Numbered from the stretch's first letter, positions 48,252 through 57,945 are shown. The stretch is DNA of 64,000 nt from CAVWCQ01 sp963753545 (GCA_963753545.1 CAVWCQ010000009.1:121712-185711), one strand, 5' to 3'. Notes: generated by a model from the letters alone, not told the origin. Translations and numbers: made by a program.

Positions 48252-48470
48252 CGACGGATTGATTTTACCCTAACCGAAGAACAACTTGCCCAGCTTGAGC
48301 AAACGATCAACGCCTCGCCCTATCCAGAAGTACGCCAGCGAGCTATTGCGGTGCGAATGCTGCATTTGGGACGCGATATAACACGCGTTCAAGACACACC
48401 GCTAGCAGGTGAGCCTGACATGGCGGTTCTGGATTGGGCCGCTGAACAGGGTTACATTTATCTAACATGA
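48246..48470 (+). mobile_element. IS630-type transposase N-terminal remnant
   Basis: Codons from 48246 read MSRRIDFTLTEEQLAQLEQT then SPYPEVRQRAIAVRMLHLGR, the HTH start of IS630-type transposases. About 50 codons on the similarity stops and the frame ends at 48470 with unrelated residues. A truncated, inactive copy. Confidence 0.6.
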
Positions 48471-48540
48471 ATCATCCGTACCGCCTCTATACAAGACAGT
48501 ATGTTTCTTTCGGAAAGGATATTTCCCTGGCAAACAGCGT

Positions 48541-48846
48541 TCAAGCGGCTGAGGCTTCAACAGGCTCACCTGCATAGGCCAGAACAATTTGGTGGCGTGG
48601 TACATGTGCCTGGAGTAAGGCATCGACCAGAGGTTTGTCGTTGACATCGCGTTCGATAATGATTCGGTCACCTACCACTCGGACAATCAAACCAGCATCG
48701 ACAATGCGCTTATCGGAGAGATATCCGATGGACACGACTGTGAAAACAGTACTGTCACGGCTCTCTGTCAGATAACTATACCCGTTGAGCGCTTCACCCG
48801 TATAGCCTTCCAGAACAGTTCGTAGCGTTTCTATCAATCGATCCAT
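48541..48846 (-). CDS. xisI: XisI-like protein
   Basis: 101 residues. The pattern DRIIIERDVNDKPLVDALLQ and HVPRHQIVLAYAGE matches XisI (fdxN element excision control family), where the middle reads IWIQxDGTE..IAxxLVxxGVPxxxIVLGF. XisI normally follows XisH, a nuclease-fold partner. Here its ATG overlaps the last codons of an XisH remnant. Known in cyanobacteria and Chloroflexota; outside heterocyst formation the role is unclear. Confidence 0.75.
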   Translation of the reverse strand: MDRLIETLRTVLEGYTGEALNGYSYLTESRDSTVFTVVSIGYLSDKRIVDAGLIVRVVGDRIIIERDVNDKPLVDALLQAHVPRHQIVLAYAGEPVEASAA

Positions 48847-48899
48847 GCCAGTATTTCCTCTCGTGCTGGATCAAAAACCAGCCATCGCTTTTGAGCCTT
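48834..48899 (-). pseudogene. XisH C-terminal remnant
   Basis: In the frame one base off from xisI, the minus strand reads WLVFDPAREEILAWID and stops at 48834, overlapping the xisI start. It is the typical XisH ending. Upstream of about 48899 the frame is stopped and no XisH body is visible. Confidence 0.6.
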
Positions 48900-48989
48900 C
48901 GATCAAGATCCGCTCATCGATCAAAAAATACCAATCCGATCCATAGCCGTTATGAGCAAACCGATAGTCAGACAGGCCGGAGTAAGTCC

Positions 48990-49334
48990 ATGGATGTCAC
49001 TGACAAACAGGGCGTTTTGCATGTGATAGGGATGGATGTCCTCCAAATACTTGCTGTATGCCTAGTTTTCAAGTGGTTTGAGAGGGCAAGCCCTTTGAAA
49101 ACTAGGCATAAACTGGAGTTCGATATTCCCCTGCCAGCTTCAACTGTGACTAATCAGCAGTTAGCAGATAAGGCCAAAGTCCGCGAGACAATCTTTACAT
49201 TGCGCAAAGAAGGAAAGAGCTATCGCGAGATTGCAAAAGTTGTAGGGCTGCATTTCACCCGGGTGCGGCAGATTTTGAGACAGTCAAAATATAAAGCATT
49301 GAAGATGAAGGGTTGTTTACAAAAGTACTTATAA
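48990..49334 (+). CDS. Small HTH protein, possibly interrupted by a palindromic insert
   Basis: 114 codons from an ATG preceded by GGAG. The C-terminal half is a plausible helix-turn-helix: KVRETIFTLRKEGKSYREIA then KVVGLHFTRVRQIL, like sigma-4 or transposase HTH units. The first 30-45 codons cross a 50-base palindromic structure (49059-49108) and look unnatural, so the original gene may have begun later or been disrupted. Confidence 0.35.
   Translation: MDVTDKQGVLHVIGMDVLQILAVCLVFKWFERASPLKTRHKLEFDIPLPASTVTNQQLADKAKVRETIFTLRKEGKSYREIAKVVGLHFTRVRQILRQSKYKALKMKGCLQKYL
49059..49108 (+). repeat. Structured palindrome with nested hairpin
   Basis: Outer arms TGCCTAGTTTTCAA (49059-49072) and TTGAAAACTAGGCA (49095-49108) are perfect over 14 bp. 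Between them are a ten-base spacer and an inner palindrome AGGGCAAGCCCT (49083-49094) stacked on the right arm. This asymmetric form is typical of IS200/IS605-type or REP-like ends, or of a folded RNA. Confidence 0.7.
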
Positions 49335-49379
49335 TTGGTAAAATGTAAACGAAGAGATCGAAACAAGGAAACATTGAAC

Positions 49380-50425
49380 ATGATTGGAGAGCGACTGAAA
49401 CTCGCGCGCCAAATGGCACGCCTAAGCCAACAATCGTTAGCGGACCAAACGGGCGTGAGCAAAATGGCAATTTCCAAGTATGAGCACAATCAGATGATGC
49501 CAGGGTCTGACGTGTTGCTCAAACTCGCCGACGCACTGAATGTCCACATGGAATTTTTTCTGCGCACTGCTCCTGGACTGGACATCAAACCTCTCTGTCG
49601 TACCCACAGTCAGCTTAACAAAACCGAGCAAGAGGTTATTATGGCTCAGGTGCAGGAATGGCTGGAACGATATCTGACCGTTGAAGCTTTTTCCCTTCAG
49701 AGGAACAGCCGTCCTTCGTTTTCCCTTACAATTTTCCCTATCCCGTCACACGAGTTGAAGACGCCGAGATCGCGGCTGAAGAACTTCGTGATGCCTGGCA
49801 TTCCGGTGGTGATGCCATTGAGCATCTCATCGACCTGCTCGAAGCCCAGGGAATTAAGGTCGGTTTGGTCGACGGGAACACTCATTTTGATACCTGTACC
49901 TTCTGGGTCAACAGTCAAAGTCCAGTCATAGCGGTAAAACAGATCTGCCTGGGGATCGCGAACGGTTTAGTCTGGCGCACGAGTTAGGACATCATGCTTG
50001 AAATCAGTTCAGAAGTGGACGCGGAGAAAGCAGGTCATCGTTTTGCGGCCGCTTTTTTGGCTCCAGCCAGAGCTGTGCGGCGAGAACTAGGACGTTCCCG
50101 CCAGACGCTGGACGCTTATGAACTGCTGCTACTGAAAAAGAAGTACGGAATGAGTATGGCGACCTGGATTTATCGGGCAAAAGACTTGGGCATTCTCAAT
50201 GACAGTGACACCCAACGGCACTGGCAGGAATTTGGTACTCGCAACTGGCATAAGCGCGAACCGGGCGAACCGCTTCCAACTGAACAACCCCAGCGTATGG
50301 TCCGCCTAATCCGACGCCTCCTAGCTGAAGACATTATCTCGCGTTCCAGGGCAAAAGAACTGTTGGGTGAGCCGATTGCACTGTTCTCCGAAAAGGAGCG
50401 GGCGGCTCTTGAAATGCGTCATTGA
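49380..50425 (+). pseudogene. XRE-ImmA/IrrE fusion (HTH plus M78 metallopeptidase), two frame breaks
   Basis: The ATG at 49380 follows AAGGAA. Residues 1-60 are an XRE helix-turn-helix (RQMARLSQQSLADQTGVSKM, then ISKYEHNQMMPG). The frame shifts near 49695 and continues as VEDAEIAAEELRDAW ... IKVGLVDGNTHFDTCTFWVN. It shifts again near 49965 and gives FSLAHELGHHMLEISSEVDA, with the HExxH-type zinc motif HELGH. The final stretch to 50425 is normal for COG2856 proteins. Such proteins cleave repressors or serve as antitoxins; the PIN gene overlaps its end. Confidence 0.75.
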
Positions 50426-50897
50426 TGCGAATATTCTGATCGATCTGAACAATGGCGACATCCTACCCCTTCTGTTTAAACTGACGTTGCTCCTCTCGAC
50501 CCCTGACCTGGTGCTGGACGAACTCATCAAACCGGATCGTATCACGCTGCTCCAGATGGGAGTTAGAAAGCTTGTGTTAAGCCCAGAGCAGCTAATTGAG
50601 GTCGTTCAAATGCAGGCCGATGAACCTCGGTTGTCGTTAGGCGATTGTGCTGCCTTCGTTCGTGCACGAGATGATAAGGTCATGCTAATCACCGGCGATA
50701 AACGATTACGCGAGAAAGCAGTTGAAATTTCTCTGGAAACACATGGCGTGTTGTGGGTTCTGGATGAGATTGAAGCTGCCCAGTTGCTTAATCCTCCTCA
50801 ATTAGCGACCAGTCTTCAAAAAATGCTTGACGAAGGTGCCCGCCTACCTTATGACGAATGCCAAAAACGTTTTCAGCGCTGGACAGGAAGAGGATAA
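50409..50897 (+). CDS. PIN-domain protein, probable toxin paired with XRE-ImmA
   Basis: About 162 residues from a TTG at 50409, overlapping the upstream stop by 17 bases. CVIDANILIDL gives the first PIN Asp; DEPRLSLGDCAAFVRARD contains the central acidic residues and LITGDKRLREKA the last. PIN nucleases cleave RNA, often as toxins. Pairing with a COG2856-type partner is known in predicted toxin-antitoxin systems. The start codon is inferred from the conserved VIDANI position. Confidence 0.75.
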   Translation: MKCVIDANILIDLNNGDILPLLFKLTLLLSTPDLVLDELIKPDRITLLQMGVRKLVLSPEQLIEVVQMQADEPRLSLGDCAAFVRARDDKVMLITGDKRLREKAVEISLETHGVLWVLDEIEAAQLLNPPQLATSLQKMLDEGARLPYDECQKRFQRWTGRG

Positions 50898-50967
50898 TCT
50901 TTTTGATATTCGATCAAATCATGTTGTTTTCGATAAAGCAAGGGGGATGCACCCGTCTCTAAAATGA

Positions 50968-51896
50968 TCAGGTAACCCGGACTTCAGTTCGCAGGGTTCT
51001 CATCAGTCCACCCAAATCTGCCGGATCTATGCCTATTGCACGACATAGCTCTTTGGTCAGCAACGGGCCACAGACGTGACAATACCCGACCCCGGTAGCT
51101 GTGTTGTATCCGAACGAAGGCCGAGCGTCGCCATGTTTATGGTGCTCGGGATACACACATGAGCCATTCAGCCAAGTACCATTGACTTTAAAACCCTGTG
51201 CCAGGAAGTGACTGGCCAGTGCCTCGACCACACGCGGATTGAGTTCGCCTGTAGTCTTACAGTCGGCAATAAGGAACTGGATGTCTTACACGGTAGACGG
51301 CAGACTGTGCAAAATCATCCAGAGTGTAACGCCGGTCAGGATGCAGCTCAGATTAATTCGCATCGAGTTGGGTCGCGATGCAATTTGACGTTCATGGTCC
51401 CCACCAGGCGCATACTTTGGGCGCTCGTCAGCCGGTCCGCGTGTAAGACAGTCGCCAGCCCGTGTAAGATCAGATCCGTTAAGACGAAATCCTTCGAACA
51501 ATGGCTCAAGAAGAAGTAGAGATGTACACCCCGACCTGAAGCCACGATGCACGAAGGAGCGGGTTGGAAGTCTTGTATCTCGCGTAAGACAAGTTCCGGT
51601 GGGCGGTCGATGTCGACAAACAGCGCGGGCAGCGCGAGCAGATCCTCCTTCCTGCCGCGCCGCCAGCGTCCAAGGTCTGTCTTACGGGTGGCAATCCCTA
51701 CATACGCTCCCCATCCAGCACGGTTGGCCTCGATAAGACGTTCCAGAGTGTGTGTAAGACATGCCGGATCAGAGATTGGAACATGGCGTGACGGGGTTGG
51801 ATGCTGCCCATCGGGATGAATCGCAGTGAACGTAAGAAAGCCCTGCTCACACGGAGCAAACAGGGCTTCCAGGAACGCTAATATATCGGGGTTCAT
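50968..51896 (-). pseudogene. AEP/RepB-type primase with C-terminal zinc-binding region, frame breaks
   Basis: From the ATG at 51896 the frame encodes FLTFTAIHPDGQHPTPSRHV, LPALFVDIDRPPE (the acidic D-x-D of archaeo-eukaryotic primases) and SGRGVHLYFFLS (the conserved His), up to 51348. Other phases continue RLHPDRRYTLDDFAQ and then ELNPRVVEALASHFLAQGFK. They end with a zinc-knuckle-like CVYPEHHKHGDARPSFGYN ... YCHVCG. Breaks lie near 51345 and 51285. AEP primases prime replication of plasmids and phages; here it follows a helicase gene, as in such modules. Confidence 0.7.
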
Positions 51897-52075
51897 GCGG
51901 CACCGCCTAAAACAAGGCCAACTGCTGCACTTCGACTGCCTGCTCGCGCGGCGCAGGTTCGGGCTGGTGGATTGGCCAGTTTGGAACCTGGATGGGTTCT
52001 GTACCGTCATCAGGTGCATCCAGGATACCGACTTTGCGGCGCCGGACACGTTACGCGGCGGTAAAGGTGTAAGAC
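51254..52075. repeat. Cluster of the 7-mer GTAAGAC in both orientations
   Basis: Exact copies: 51254-51260 (minus), 51283-51289 (minus), 51443-51449 (plus), 51584-51590 (plus), 51679-51685 (minus), 51754-51760 (plus) and 52069-52075 (plus). One-mismatch copies: 51463, 51479, 51733 and 51832. They fall in different codon phases and encode different residues, so the protein does not explain them. Confidence 0.6.
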
Positions 52076-54519
52076 GCGGCACTGGACGTTTTCGACGCTC
52101 TCCGGTGTTTCGACCACCACACCGCCCAGTTCTTCGACTCCAAAGCGGACGAGATCGTCTTCACCTTCGGCAGCGTAGATCGGTTCGGGTTCCGGCTCGG
52201 CCACAAACCATGCGCTTTCGGTAGGACTGGGCTTGCTGCGCATGTCGGGCGAATAGATCGCGGAGATCCGTCACGGTCTCGTCCTGGTCGATAGCTTTGG
52301 CGAGTTCAGCCATCAGGTCGCCGCTGCCGCCGTTCGCACCGGTGAGTTCACTCAAGCCGCCTGCGCTGGTCTCGCCGTAGAGCAGGTTGGCCGCCTGCTG
52401 TTTACGCCCGATGAGATTCACGGCCTGATGTTCCATCGTCTCGCAGTAGTACGGGTAAAAGACCTTACATGGCCGGTCCTGGATGATGCGCCACGCCCGG
52501 CGCGAGGCCTGCACCATCGTGAACAGCGAATAATCGATCTCGAAAAACAACAGGGTAGGAAAGGCGATCAAATCCAGTCCGGTGGCGACCAAACGAGGAT
52601 TGGTGATCAACACATTGCAGCCTGCCTCCAACTGCTGCTGGACCAGGCTCTCGCGTCGTTCAGGCGCGACACTGCTCCTGAGCACAAAGGGCTTGGCACC
52701 CGGGATATGCTCGCGGATCAACTGCTCGAGGCGAGGCTGTATATCTTTGGTTCCCGTCTGACGCAGAAAGACGCCGACGTTCCGGCCTTGAGCGAGTTCG
52801 TCTCGCACGAGGTCAAGCAACCACTGTTCTTTGGGATACAGCCGGTCTTCAGCCAGTCCAGGCATGTCGTGCACCGGGATTTCGATGAAAGTGTCGCTCT
52901 CGCGGTCAAAGCGGCGCTTATGGATAACCATCTCGCCTCGAAATGGCGCGGTCGGCCAGGACAGCAGGGTTTGCAGGTAACGGCCCAGAAACGAAGCGTC
53001 GCCCTCCATGCGGCACTGGAACAGGTAGGTGCTCAGTTTGTCTTTGGCACGTTGATAATGCAGTTCCATGTCGGCATCCATCGGGATGGGAACCGGGATT
53101 TCCTCAAAGTCCGGCATGTTCCGTCCGATATCCGCTAATCCCACAAAAACGGTGTGATCGATAATTTCGCGGACCAACAGCGGAGAGCAGCCGGGTGCTT
53201 CCTTCGGCTTCTGTTCGATCCGCCGTTTGCCCGTGTAGTGCCCACCCTTGTCGTATTCCGGGCGGTACTCGATGATCCGTTCCAACGCCCCCATATCGCG
53301 CACCCAGCCCGCTTGCCCCTTCACGCCCCAGGGATAGTTCCGGCGCACACGCGGATTGAACACAAATTGCAAGCCCATACAACGACGATGCCGTTCCGCC
53401 ATAAAGCGTACCCGTCAATCCAACGACCTTTTCAGCTGTTTGGGCGAGAGTCATCATGGCTGCTCCCTGGTCGGTGTGCGTCGATTTCGCTTCATGGAGC
53501 TCGTCACTCAAAAACAGATATACGCGGTTGGGAAACACGGTCGCGATGTACTCGGCCAGCGGCATCCGGGGATTCCGTTTGGGGTACTTCTCGCCGGGTT
53601 TGGGAGCCGAGAAGGTGCGCGAGAACTGCCACAGTGCTCCACCGCACGACGGGCATTTCTGCGGGGCGCGGGAGAGCCAGTGTTCATCGGCGAGGATCGC
53701 TTCACCGTTTTTAGTCCGGGTGACGGTGGCCCCACACGACGGACAGAGCGGAACTTTTGCCGTCAGAATACGTTCGCCAGCCATGTTTTCGGGACGTGGT
53801 TCACCATACGCCCAGCGGGGAGTACGCACGATACGCCACTGGACCGCCGGCTGCCAGCCCTCGCCTAACTTTGCGAGTTCGCGGGGGATGATGCCGATTT
53901 TGAGGGTTAGCGGCAGGTTCGCATCCATGAATGCACGGGTATCATCGACGGTCTTGAGCACCTTCGCGTACACCCGCACGCCGACTGATTTCCCGATCAT
54001 CTCGATCTCCCGCTGCCATTTCCCCGTCAGGTGCGGTGGACTCATCACGATCACGACCTGGTCGGGTTTCATGTGCGGGCGTAAGATGATGGCCAGAGTT
54101 GCTCCGAGGGCGGTTTTGCCGACCCCAGGTTCTCCGACAATGATCACTCCTTTACGCTGCTGCAAGGCGGTGTAGGTGGCGGCGATGACATGCTTTTGCG
54201 TTGGATAGAGGGGGTTACCTTTAATCTGCACGCGGTTAAGGATAGGCGCGAGGTCGCCGAGTTCGAAGTTGTATCGAGGGGCGAAATGCAGGTCCAGGTA
54301 ATCCAGCAGAGCGCATTTGTGCCGCCCGATGAAATCCACCAACGCTGCATCGCCGCACTGGGCTGCCGCTGCGGCCCAACTCCCGCGCCCGACGAGGCGC
54401 GTGGGCCGGACGAAAGCCCGGCCCCTAGGGGACTGGGGACCGGGGTCTTCACCACCGGGTGGGTGCGGTTTGTCGGGATTGGGGTGCAACGCCACCCGAC
54501 GCCAAACCAACGTCCCCAA
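52010..54519 (-). pseudogene. SNF2/DEAD-type helicase with inserted zinc ribbon, two frame breaks
   Basis: The N-terminal frame (54519-53104) has Walker A VGEPGVGKTALGATLA, IVMSPPHLTGKWQREIEMIG, an inserted zinc ribbon (CPSCGA, then CPSCGGALW 50 residues on), motif II LFLSDELHEAKS and VVGLTGTLYGG. Near 53375 the phase changes and LQFVFNPRVRRNYPWG follows. The C-terminal lobe then reads VLITNPRLVATGLDLIAFPT and MVQASRRAWRI. A last change near 52230 leads to an acidic tail ending at 52010. The true start is probably inside, near 54330, since the first 60 residues look random. It is probably the helicase of a mobile replication module. Confidence 0.75.
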
Positions 54520-55321
54520 GCAGCAAGGCGTTCCGGCTGCTGCCCTACGCCAGCCGCAAAGCAGCGTCAGCCTGTTTGCTTGGCTACGCTTCCGCGTGTG
54601 GGGACACTCAGGGAAGCGGACAAGGGGGCGCAGGGGTCCAGCCCACCTGCCTCTGCGCCTCCTTCAACCAAAGGCGTGATGCAGAACGAGCGCCACGGCA
54701 ACGCCAAGCGCCACGCCAACGCCCAGCGCGGCAGCGCCAATCAGCACGCCGATTACGATAGAATCCAGCTGAGTGTCACGGTCGTGGATTGCCGCCTGCT
54801 CGTAATCGCGACTGGCGACACCACAACGGGAAGCGCTACGCCTCAATTCAATTGGAGCCGTGGCATTGATCGCGTGAAGACGGAGGCGACCCCAAAGCAA
54901 AGCGCAGCGGCCAAAGTGATTGTTAGTAAGGGGAGCCAAGCCTGAGCATAGAGCCACATCGGATCGTGCTCCTATGTTTCGCCCTTAGGTTGAGGTGGTG
55001 CTTTGAGGCGACTTTCGCCAGTGGTGGCTAAGAGAAAGGCCGCCGCCGCGCCAATCGTGGGTGAGCGAAGTCACGGCGCTTTGGGCTCTGTCGATCTCTG
55101 TCAAAGCACGCTGGTAGTGTACCGACAGAATGGGCACTCACAAAGCCGGACTTGATCCGGCAAGCCGCGCGCTCGTAGAGGCGACCGATATTTCCGCTCG
55201 CCACTGAACACGCTGCAATCGACCCTGTCCATGTATACGCCGTGCGGCGTGGCCATTTGCTGCGCGTGCCAGCAGTCGACGAAAGAACGATACAAAAATT
55301 TCGTGCTCTGTGGCGGTTGTC
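54520..55321. other. Junction region without a convincing gene
   Basis: GC-rich sequence with no gene I can support. A minus-strand frame at 54664-54957 ends in one hydrophobic helix (IVIGVLIGAAALGVGVALGV) and could be a small membrane protein. The character of the sequence changes from Chloroflexota-like to alphaproteobacterial across this stretch. Confidence 0.4.
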
Positions 55322-55699
55322 TTATTTGAGCGCGGCTGACTTCGGCGCAAGCAACAGCGTGTAACACGCGTCCGCAAGGGCAGAATTCGGGTACGATTCA
55401 CCCGGCAGGGTCACGAACTCCTTGGGGATTTCGTCCCGACGCTTCCACGAGTCGACCTTCGAAAGCGCGACTTGTTTCGCCGCGGAGTCAGGCAGTGCGC
55501 GGAATTTGTCGGCACACACGGGAGCCAGCGCCGCCACGACCGCGTGCTCTGACCGCTCTTTTGCCATCTTATCAGCAGTGCTGCTGAGCGACCAGCCACC
55601 CCAGTAAAAGCCAACAAAGATCGTTGCGACGGCACCAGCGGCTGCGCCTTGCAGCAGACGTTTCAGCGATCCTCCTTCCAGCATTGAAGGTACTTGCAT
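55322..55699 (-). CDS. Small membrane-anchored protein of alphaproteobacterial type
   Basis: 125 residues, with AAAGGAA before the ATG. One membrane segment (LLQGAAAGAVATIFVGFYWG, about 15-34) ends in GGW, then a soluble part with AEKM-like TADKMAKERSEHAVVAALAP, a Cys pair (VCADKF, ADACYTLL) and SWKRRDEIPKEFVTLPGE. I recognise the pattern from uncharacterised proteins widespread in Rhizobiales and sphingomonads. No function is known. Confidence 0.7.
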   Translation of the reverse strand: MQVPSMLEGGSLKRLLQGAAAGAVATIFVGFYWGGWSLSSTADKMAKERSEHAVVAALAPVCADKFRALPDSAAKQVALSKVDSWKRRDEIPKEFVTLPGESYPNSALADACYTLLLAPKSAALK

Positions 55700-56118
55700 G
55701 GTATTTCCTTTCGCCCGACAAATTTCGGAGCGAGGCCACGGAGACCCGAACAGGCTCCCCTTGAAAACGTTAAATTGAAAACCGAACGCGTTGCGATCGC
55801 GTATCGATTATTATTTGTTTACCCCTTTGCCAGTCCGGAGTCTGAGCAAAACAGCTCACATCAACGGATTAATCGTGATTAAGTTCGGACCGTCGAGGTC
55901 CCCGCTTACGACGGCTCGTTCGCATGTCGAATCTGCGTGGTCGATACCGTTGATAAGAGGGACGATGGGCTGATGCTTTCTGCCCAATTGCTTTTTATTG
56001 GGTGTGAGTGTCCAATCCCGGCGGAGCAAGGCTTTTAGAATTAGTCGAAGTGCAACTCAGAGCACCTTCTCGCGTTGTCCAACTAGCAGACGCGCACCGG
56101 TCCGAGGTTCCAAACCAC
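55700..56118. other. Intergenic region, nothing recognised
   Basis: About 420 bases upstream of two divergent genes. No gene, hairpin or clear promoter was recognised. Confidence 0.4.
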
Positions 56119-57945
56119 ATGAAAGACGCTTGCCGGTACGCTGAGCGTCCATTTTCGCTTCTCGCCCGCTACACAATGGTTCGACCAGTGGCTCATGCCG
56201 CGATCGTGATGGCGGTGCTTGGGGCCGTCGGCTGTTCGGTGGGCGCCCAGTACGGGGTCAAGCTTCTGGTTGATACGCTGTCGGGAGGCTTATACGCAGA
56301 CGGCAATATCCGTAATGCTTGGCTTGGCGTTGTACTGCTCGCGACACTAATCGCTGCCGATAATCTACTGTGGCGCGTAGCCAGTTGGATTGCCAGCCTC
56401 ACCTTTGTTTCTGTCTCGGGTGATCTGCGCCGCGATTTATTTTGCCATCTCACCGGACACGCACCAAGTTACTTTGCCGAGCGGATGCCTGGGACGTTGA
56501 CGAGCCGCATCACGGCCACGTCCAATGCCGTCTACACCCTGCAGAACATGCTTGTTTGGAACGTGCTGCCACCCTGCGTGGCTACCATGGTGGCTATCGC
56601 TTTCGTGCTGACGGTGAGCGCCCCTATGGGGGCCGCTTTGATGGTGCTTGCCGGCATTCTGGTATTGGCCATGTTTCGTCTGGCCGCCGCCGGCCGGCCG
56701 TTGCATCACGAATTTGCCACACGAGCCGCGGCGGTGGATGGTGAAATGGTGGACGTCGTCGGCAACATGTCGCTGGTATGGTCGTTCTGCGGGCTGGGTC
56801 GTGAACACAACCGGCTCGACGCTACTATTGACCGGGAAATGTCGGCGCGGCGGCGCAGCCTGTTGTACTTGGAGAAGCTGCGTCTGCTACATGCCGCCGT
56901 CACGGTATTCTTGATTATCGCGCTTTTGGGCTGGGCACTTGTGCTATGGCAGAATGGCGCCGCCACGACCGGGGATGTCGTCCTGGTGTGCACGCTCGGC
57001 CTTTCTATCTTGGGCGCGACGCGGGATTTAGCCGTCGCTTTGGTAGACGTCACGCAACATCTGGCGCGCCTCTCGGAGGCGCTCGCGACCCTTCTCATTC
57101 CACATCACCTGCTTGATCACCCGAAAGCGACGTCGCTGGTGCGCTCCGGCTCGACCGTCGCATTCGAGGACGTCGCTTTCTGTTATCCCGATGGGCGAAG
57201 GGTGTTTACTGATTTCAGCTTGCATATCAACTCCGGCCAGCGCGCCGGTCTCGTCGGACAATCGGGCTGCGGTAAATCAACTCTATTTGCTTTGCTGCAG
57301 CGCTTTTACGACGTGCAGGGCGGACGCATTCTCGTCGGCGGCCAAGACATCGCCGGGGTGACTCAGGAGAGCCTGCGGGCGGCCATGGCCGTTGTCCCGC
57401 AGGACATATCCCTGTTTCACCGCTCGATCATGGAGAACATCCGCTATGGCCGGCCCGATGCCTCCGATGCGGAGGTGCATGAAGCGGTCGTTGCAGCCAA
57501 TTGCATCGACTTCATCGAAAACCTGCCCGAAGGCACTGCGACAATAGTAGGTGACCGGGGGGTGAAGCTGTCAACCGGCCAACGCCAGCGCGTCGGCATT
57601 GCGCGCGCGTTTCTCAAGGATGCGCCCATCCTTCTGCTTGATGAGGCGACTTCCGCGCTCGACAGCGAATCGGAAGAATTGGTCCGGCAGGCGCTGGACC
57701 GGCTAATGGGTGGGCGAACCGTAATCGCAATTGCTCACCGCCTCTCGACCTTGCGCAGTTTCGATCGGATCGTCGTGCTGCAAGGGGGGGCGGTGTGTGA
57801 GGACGGCGCGCCCCAGATCCTTGTGGAACGCAAGGGCGTATACTGCAATATGGTGGGGCGAGAGGTGGCACGCCTAGGAAAGCAGGGTCTCCCTCCGCGG
57901 AGGACCGCCTTCCCAAATAGCTTCATTTCGCCGAGTCTGATGTGA
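56119..57945 (+). CDS. ABC exporter, fused permease and ATPase (Atm1/MsbA type)
   Basis: About 608 residues from the ATG at 56119, preceded by GAGG; a GTG at 56008 is possible. Six membrane segments occupy residues about 20-300 (exporter type I), with FAERMPGTLTSRITATSNAV. The ATPase follows: Walker A VGQSGCGKSTLFALLQRF, signature LSTGQRQRVGIARAFL (LSTGQ in place of LSGGQ), Walker B ILLLDEATSALDSESEEL. The stop codon TGA lies at the left end of the IS66 element, so the last residues may be foreign. The substrate is unknown. Confidence 0.88.
   Translation: MKDACRYAERPFSLLARYTMVRPVAHAAIVMAVLGAVGCSVGAQYGVKLLVDTLSGGLYADGNIRNAWLGVVLLATLIAADNLLWRVASWIASLTFVSVSGDLRRDLFCHLTGHAPSYFAERMPGTLTSRITATSNAVYTLQNMLVWNVLPPCVATMVAIAFVLTVSAPMGAALMVLAGILVLAMFRLAAAGRPLHHEFATRAAAVDGEMVDVVGNMSLVWSFCGLGREHNRLDATIDREMSARRRSLLYLEKLRLLHAAVTVFLIIALLGWALVLWQNGAATTGDVVLVCTLGLSILGATRDLAVALVDVTQHLARLSEALATLLIPHHLLDHPKATSLVRSGSTVAFEDVAFCYPDGRRVFTDFSLHINSGQRAGLVGQSGCGKSTLFALLQRFYDVQGGRILVGGQDIAGVTQESLRAAMAVVPQDISLFHRSIMENIRYGRPDASDAEVHEAVVAANCIDFIENLPEGTATIVGDRGVKLSTGQRQRVGIARAFLKDAPILLLDEATSALDSESEELVRQALDRLMGGRTVIAIAHRLSTLRSFDRIVVLQGGAVCEDGAPQILVERKGVYCNMVGREVARLGKQGLPPRRTAFPNSFISPSLM

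Noticed and set aside
54190..54945. 251-codon plus-strand frame
   Set aside because: Antisense of the helicase start and low-complexity sequence; no family features.
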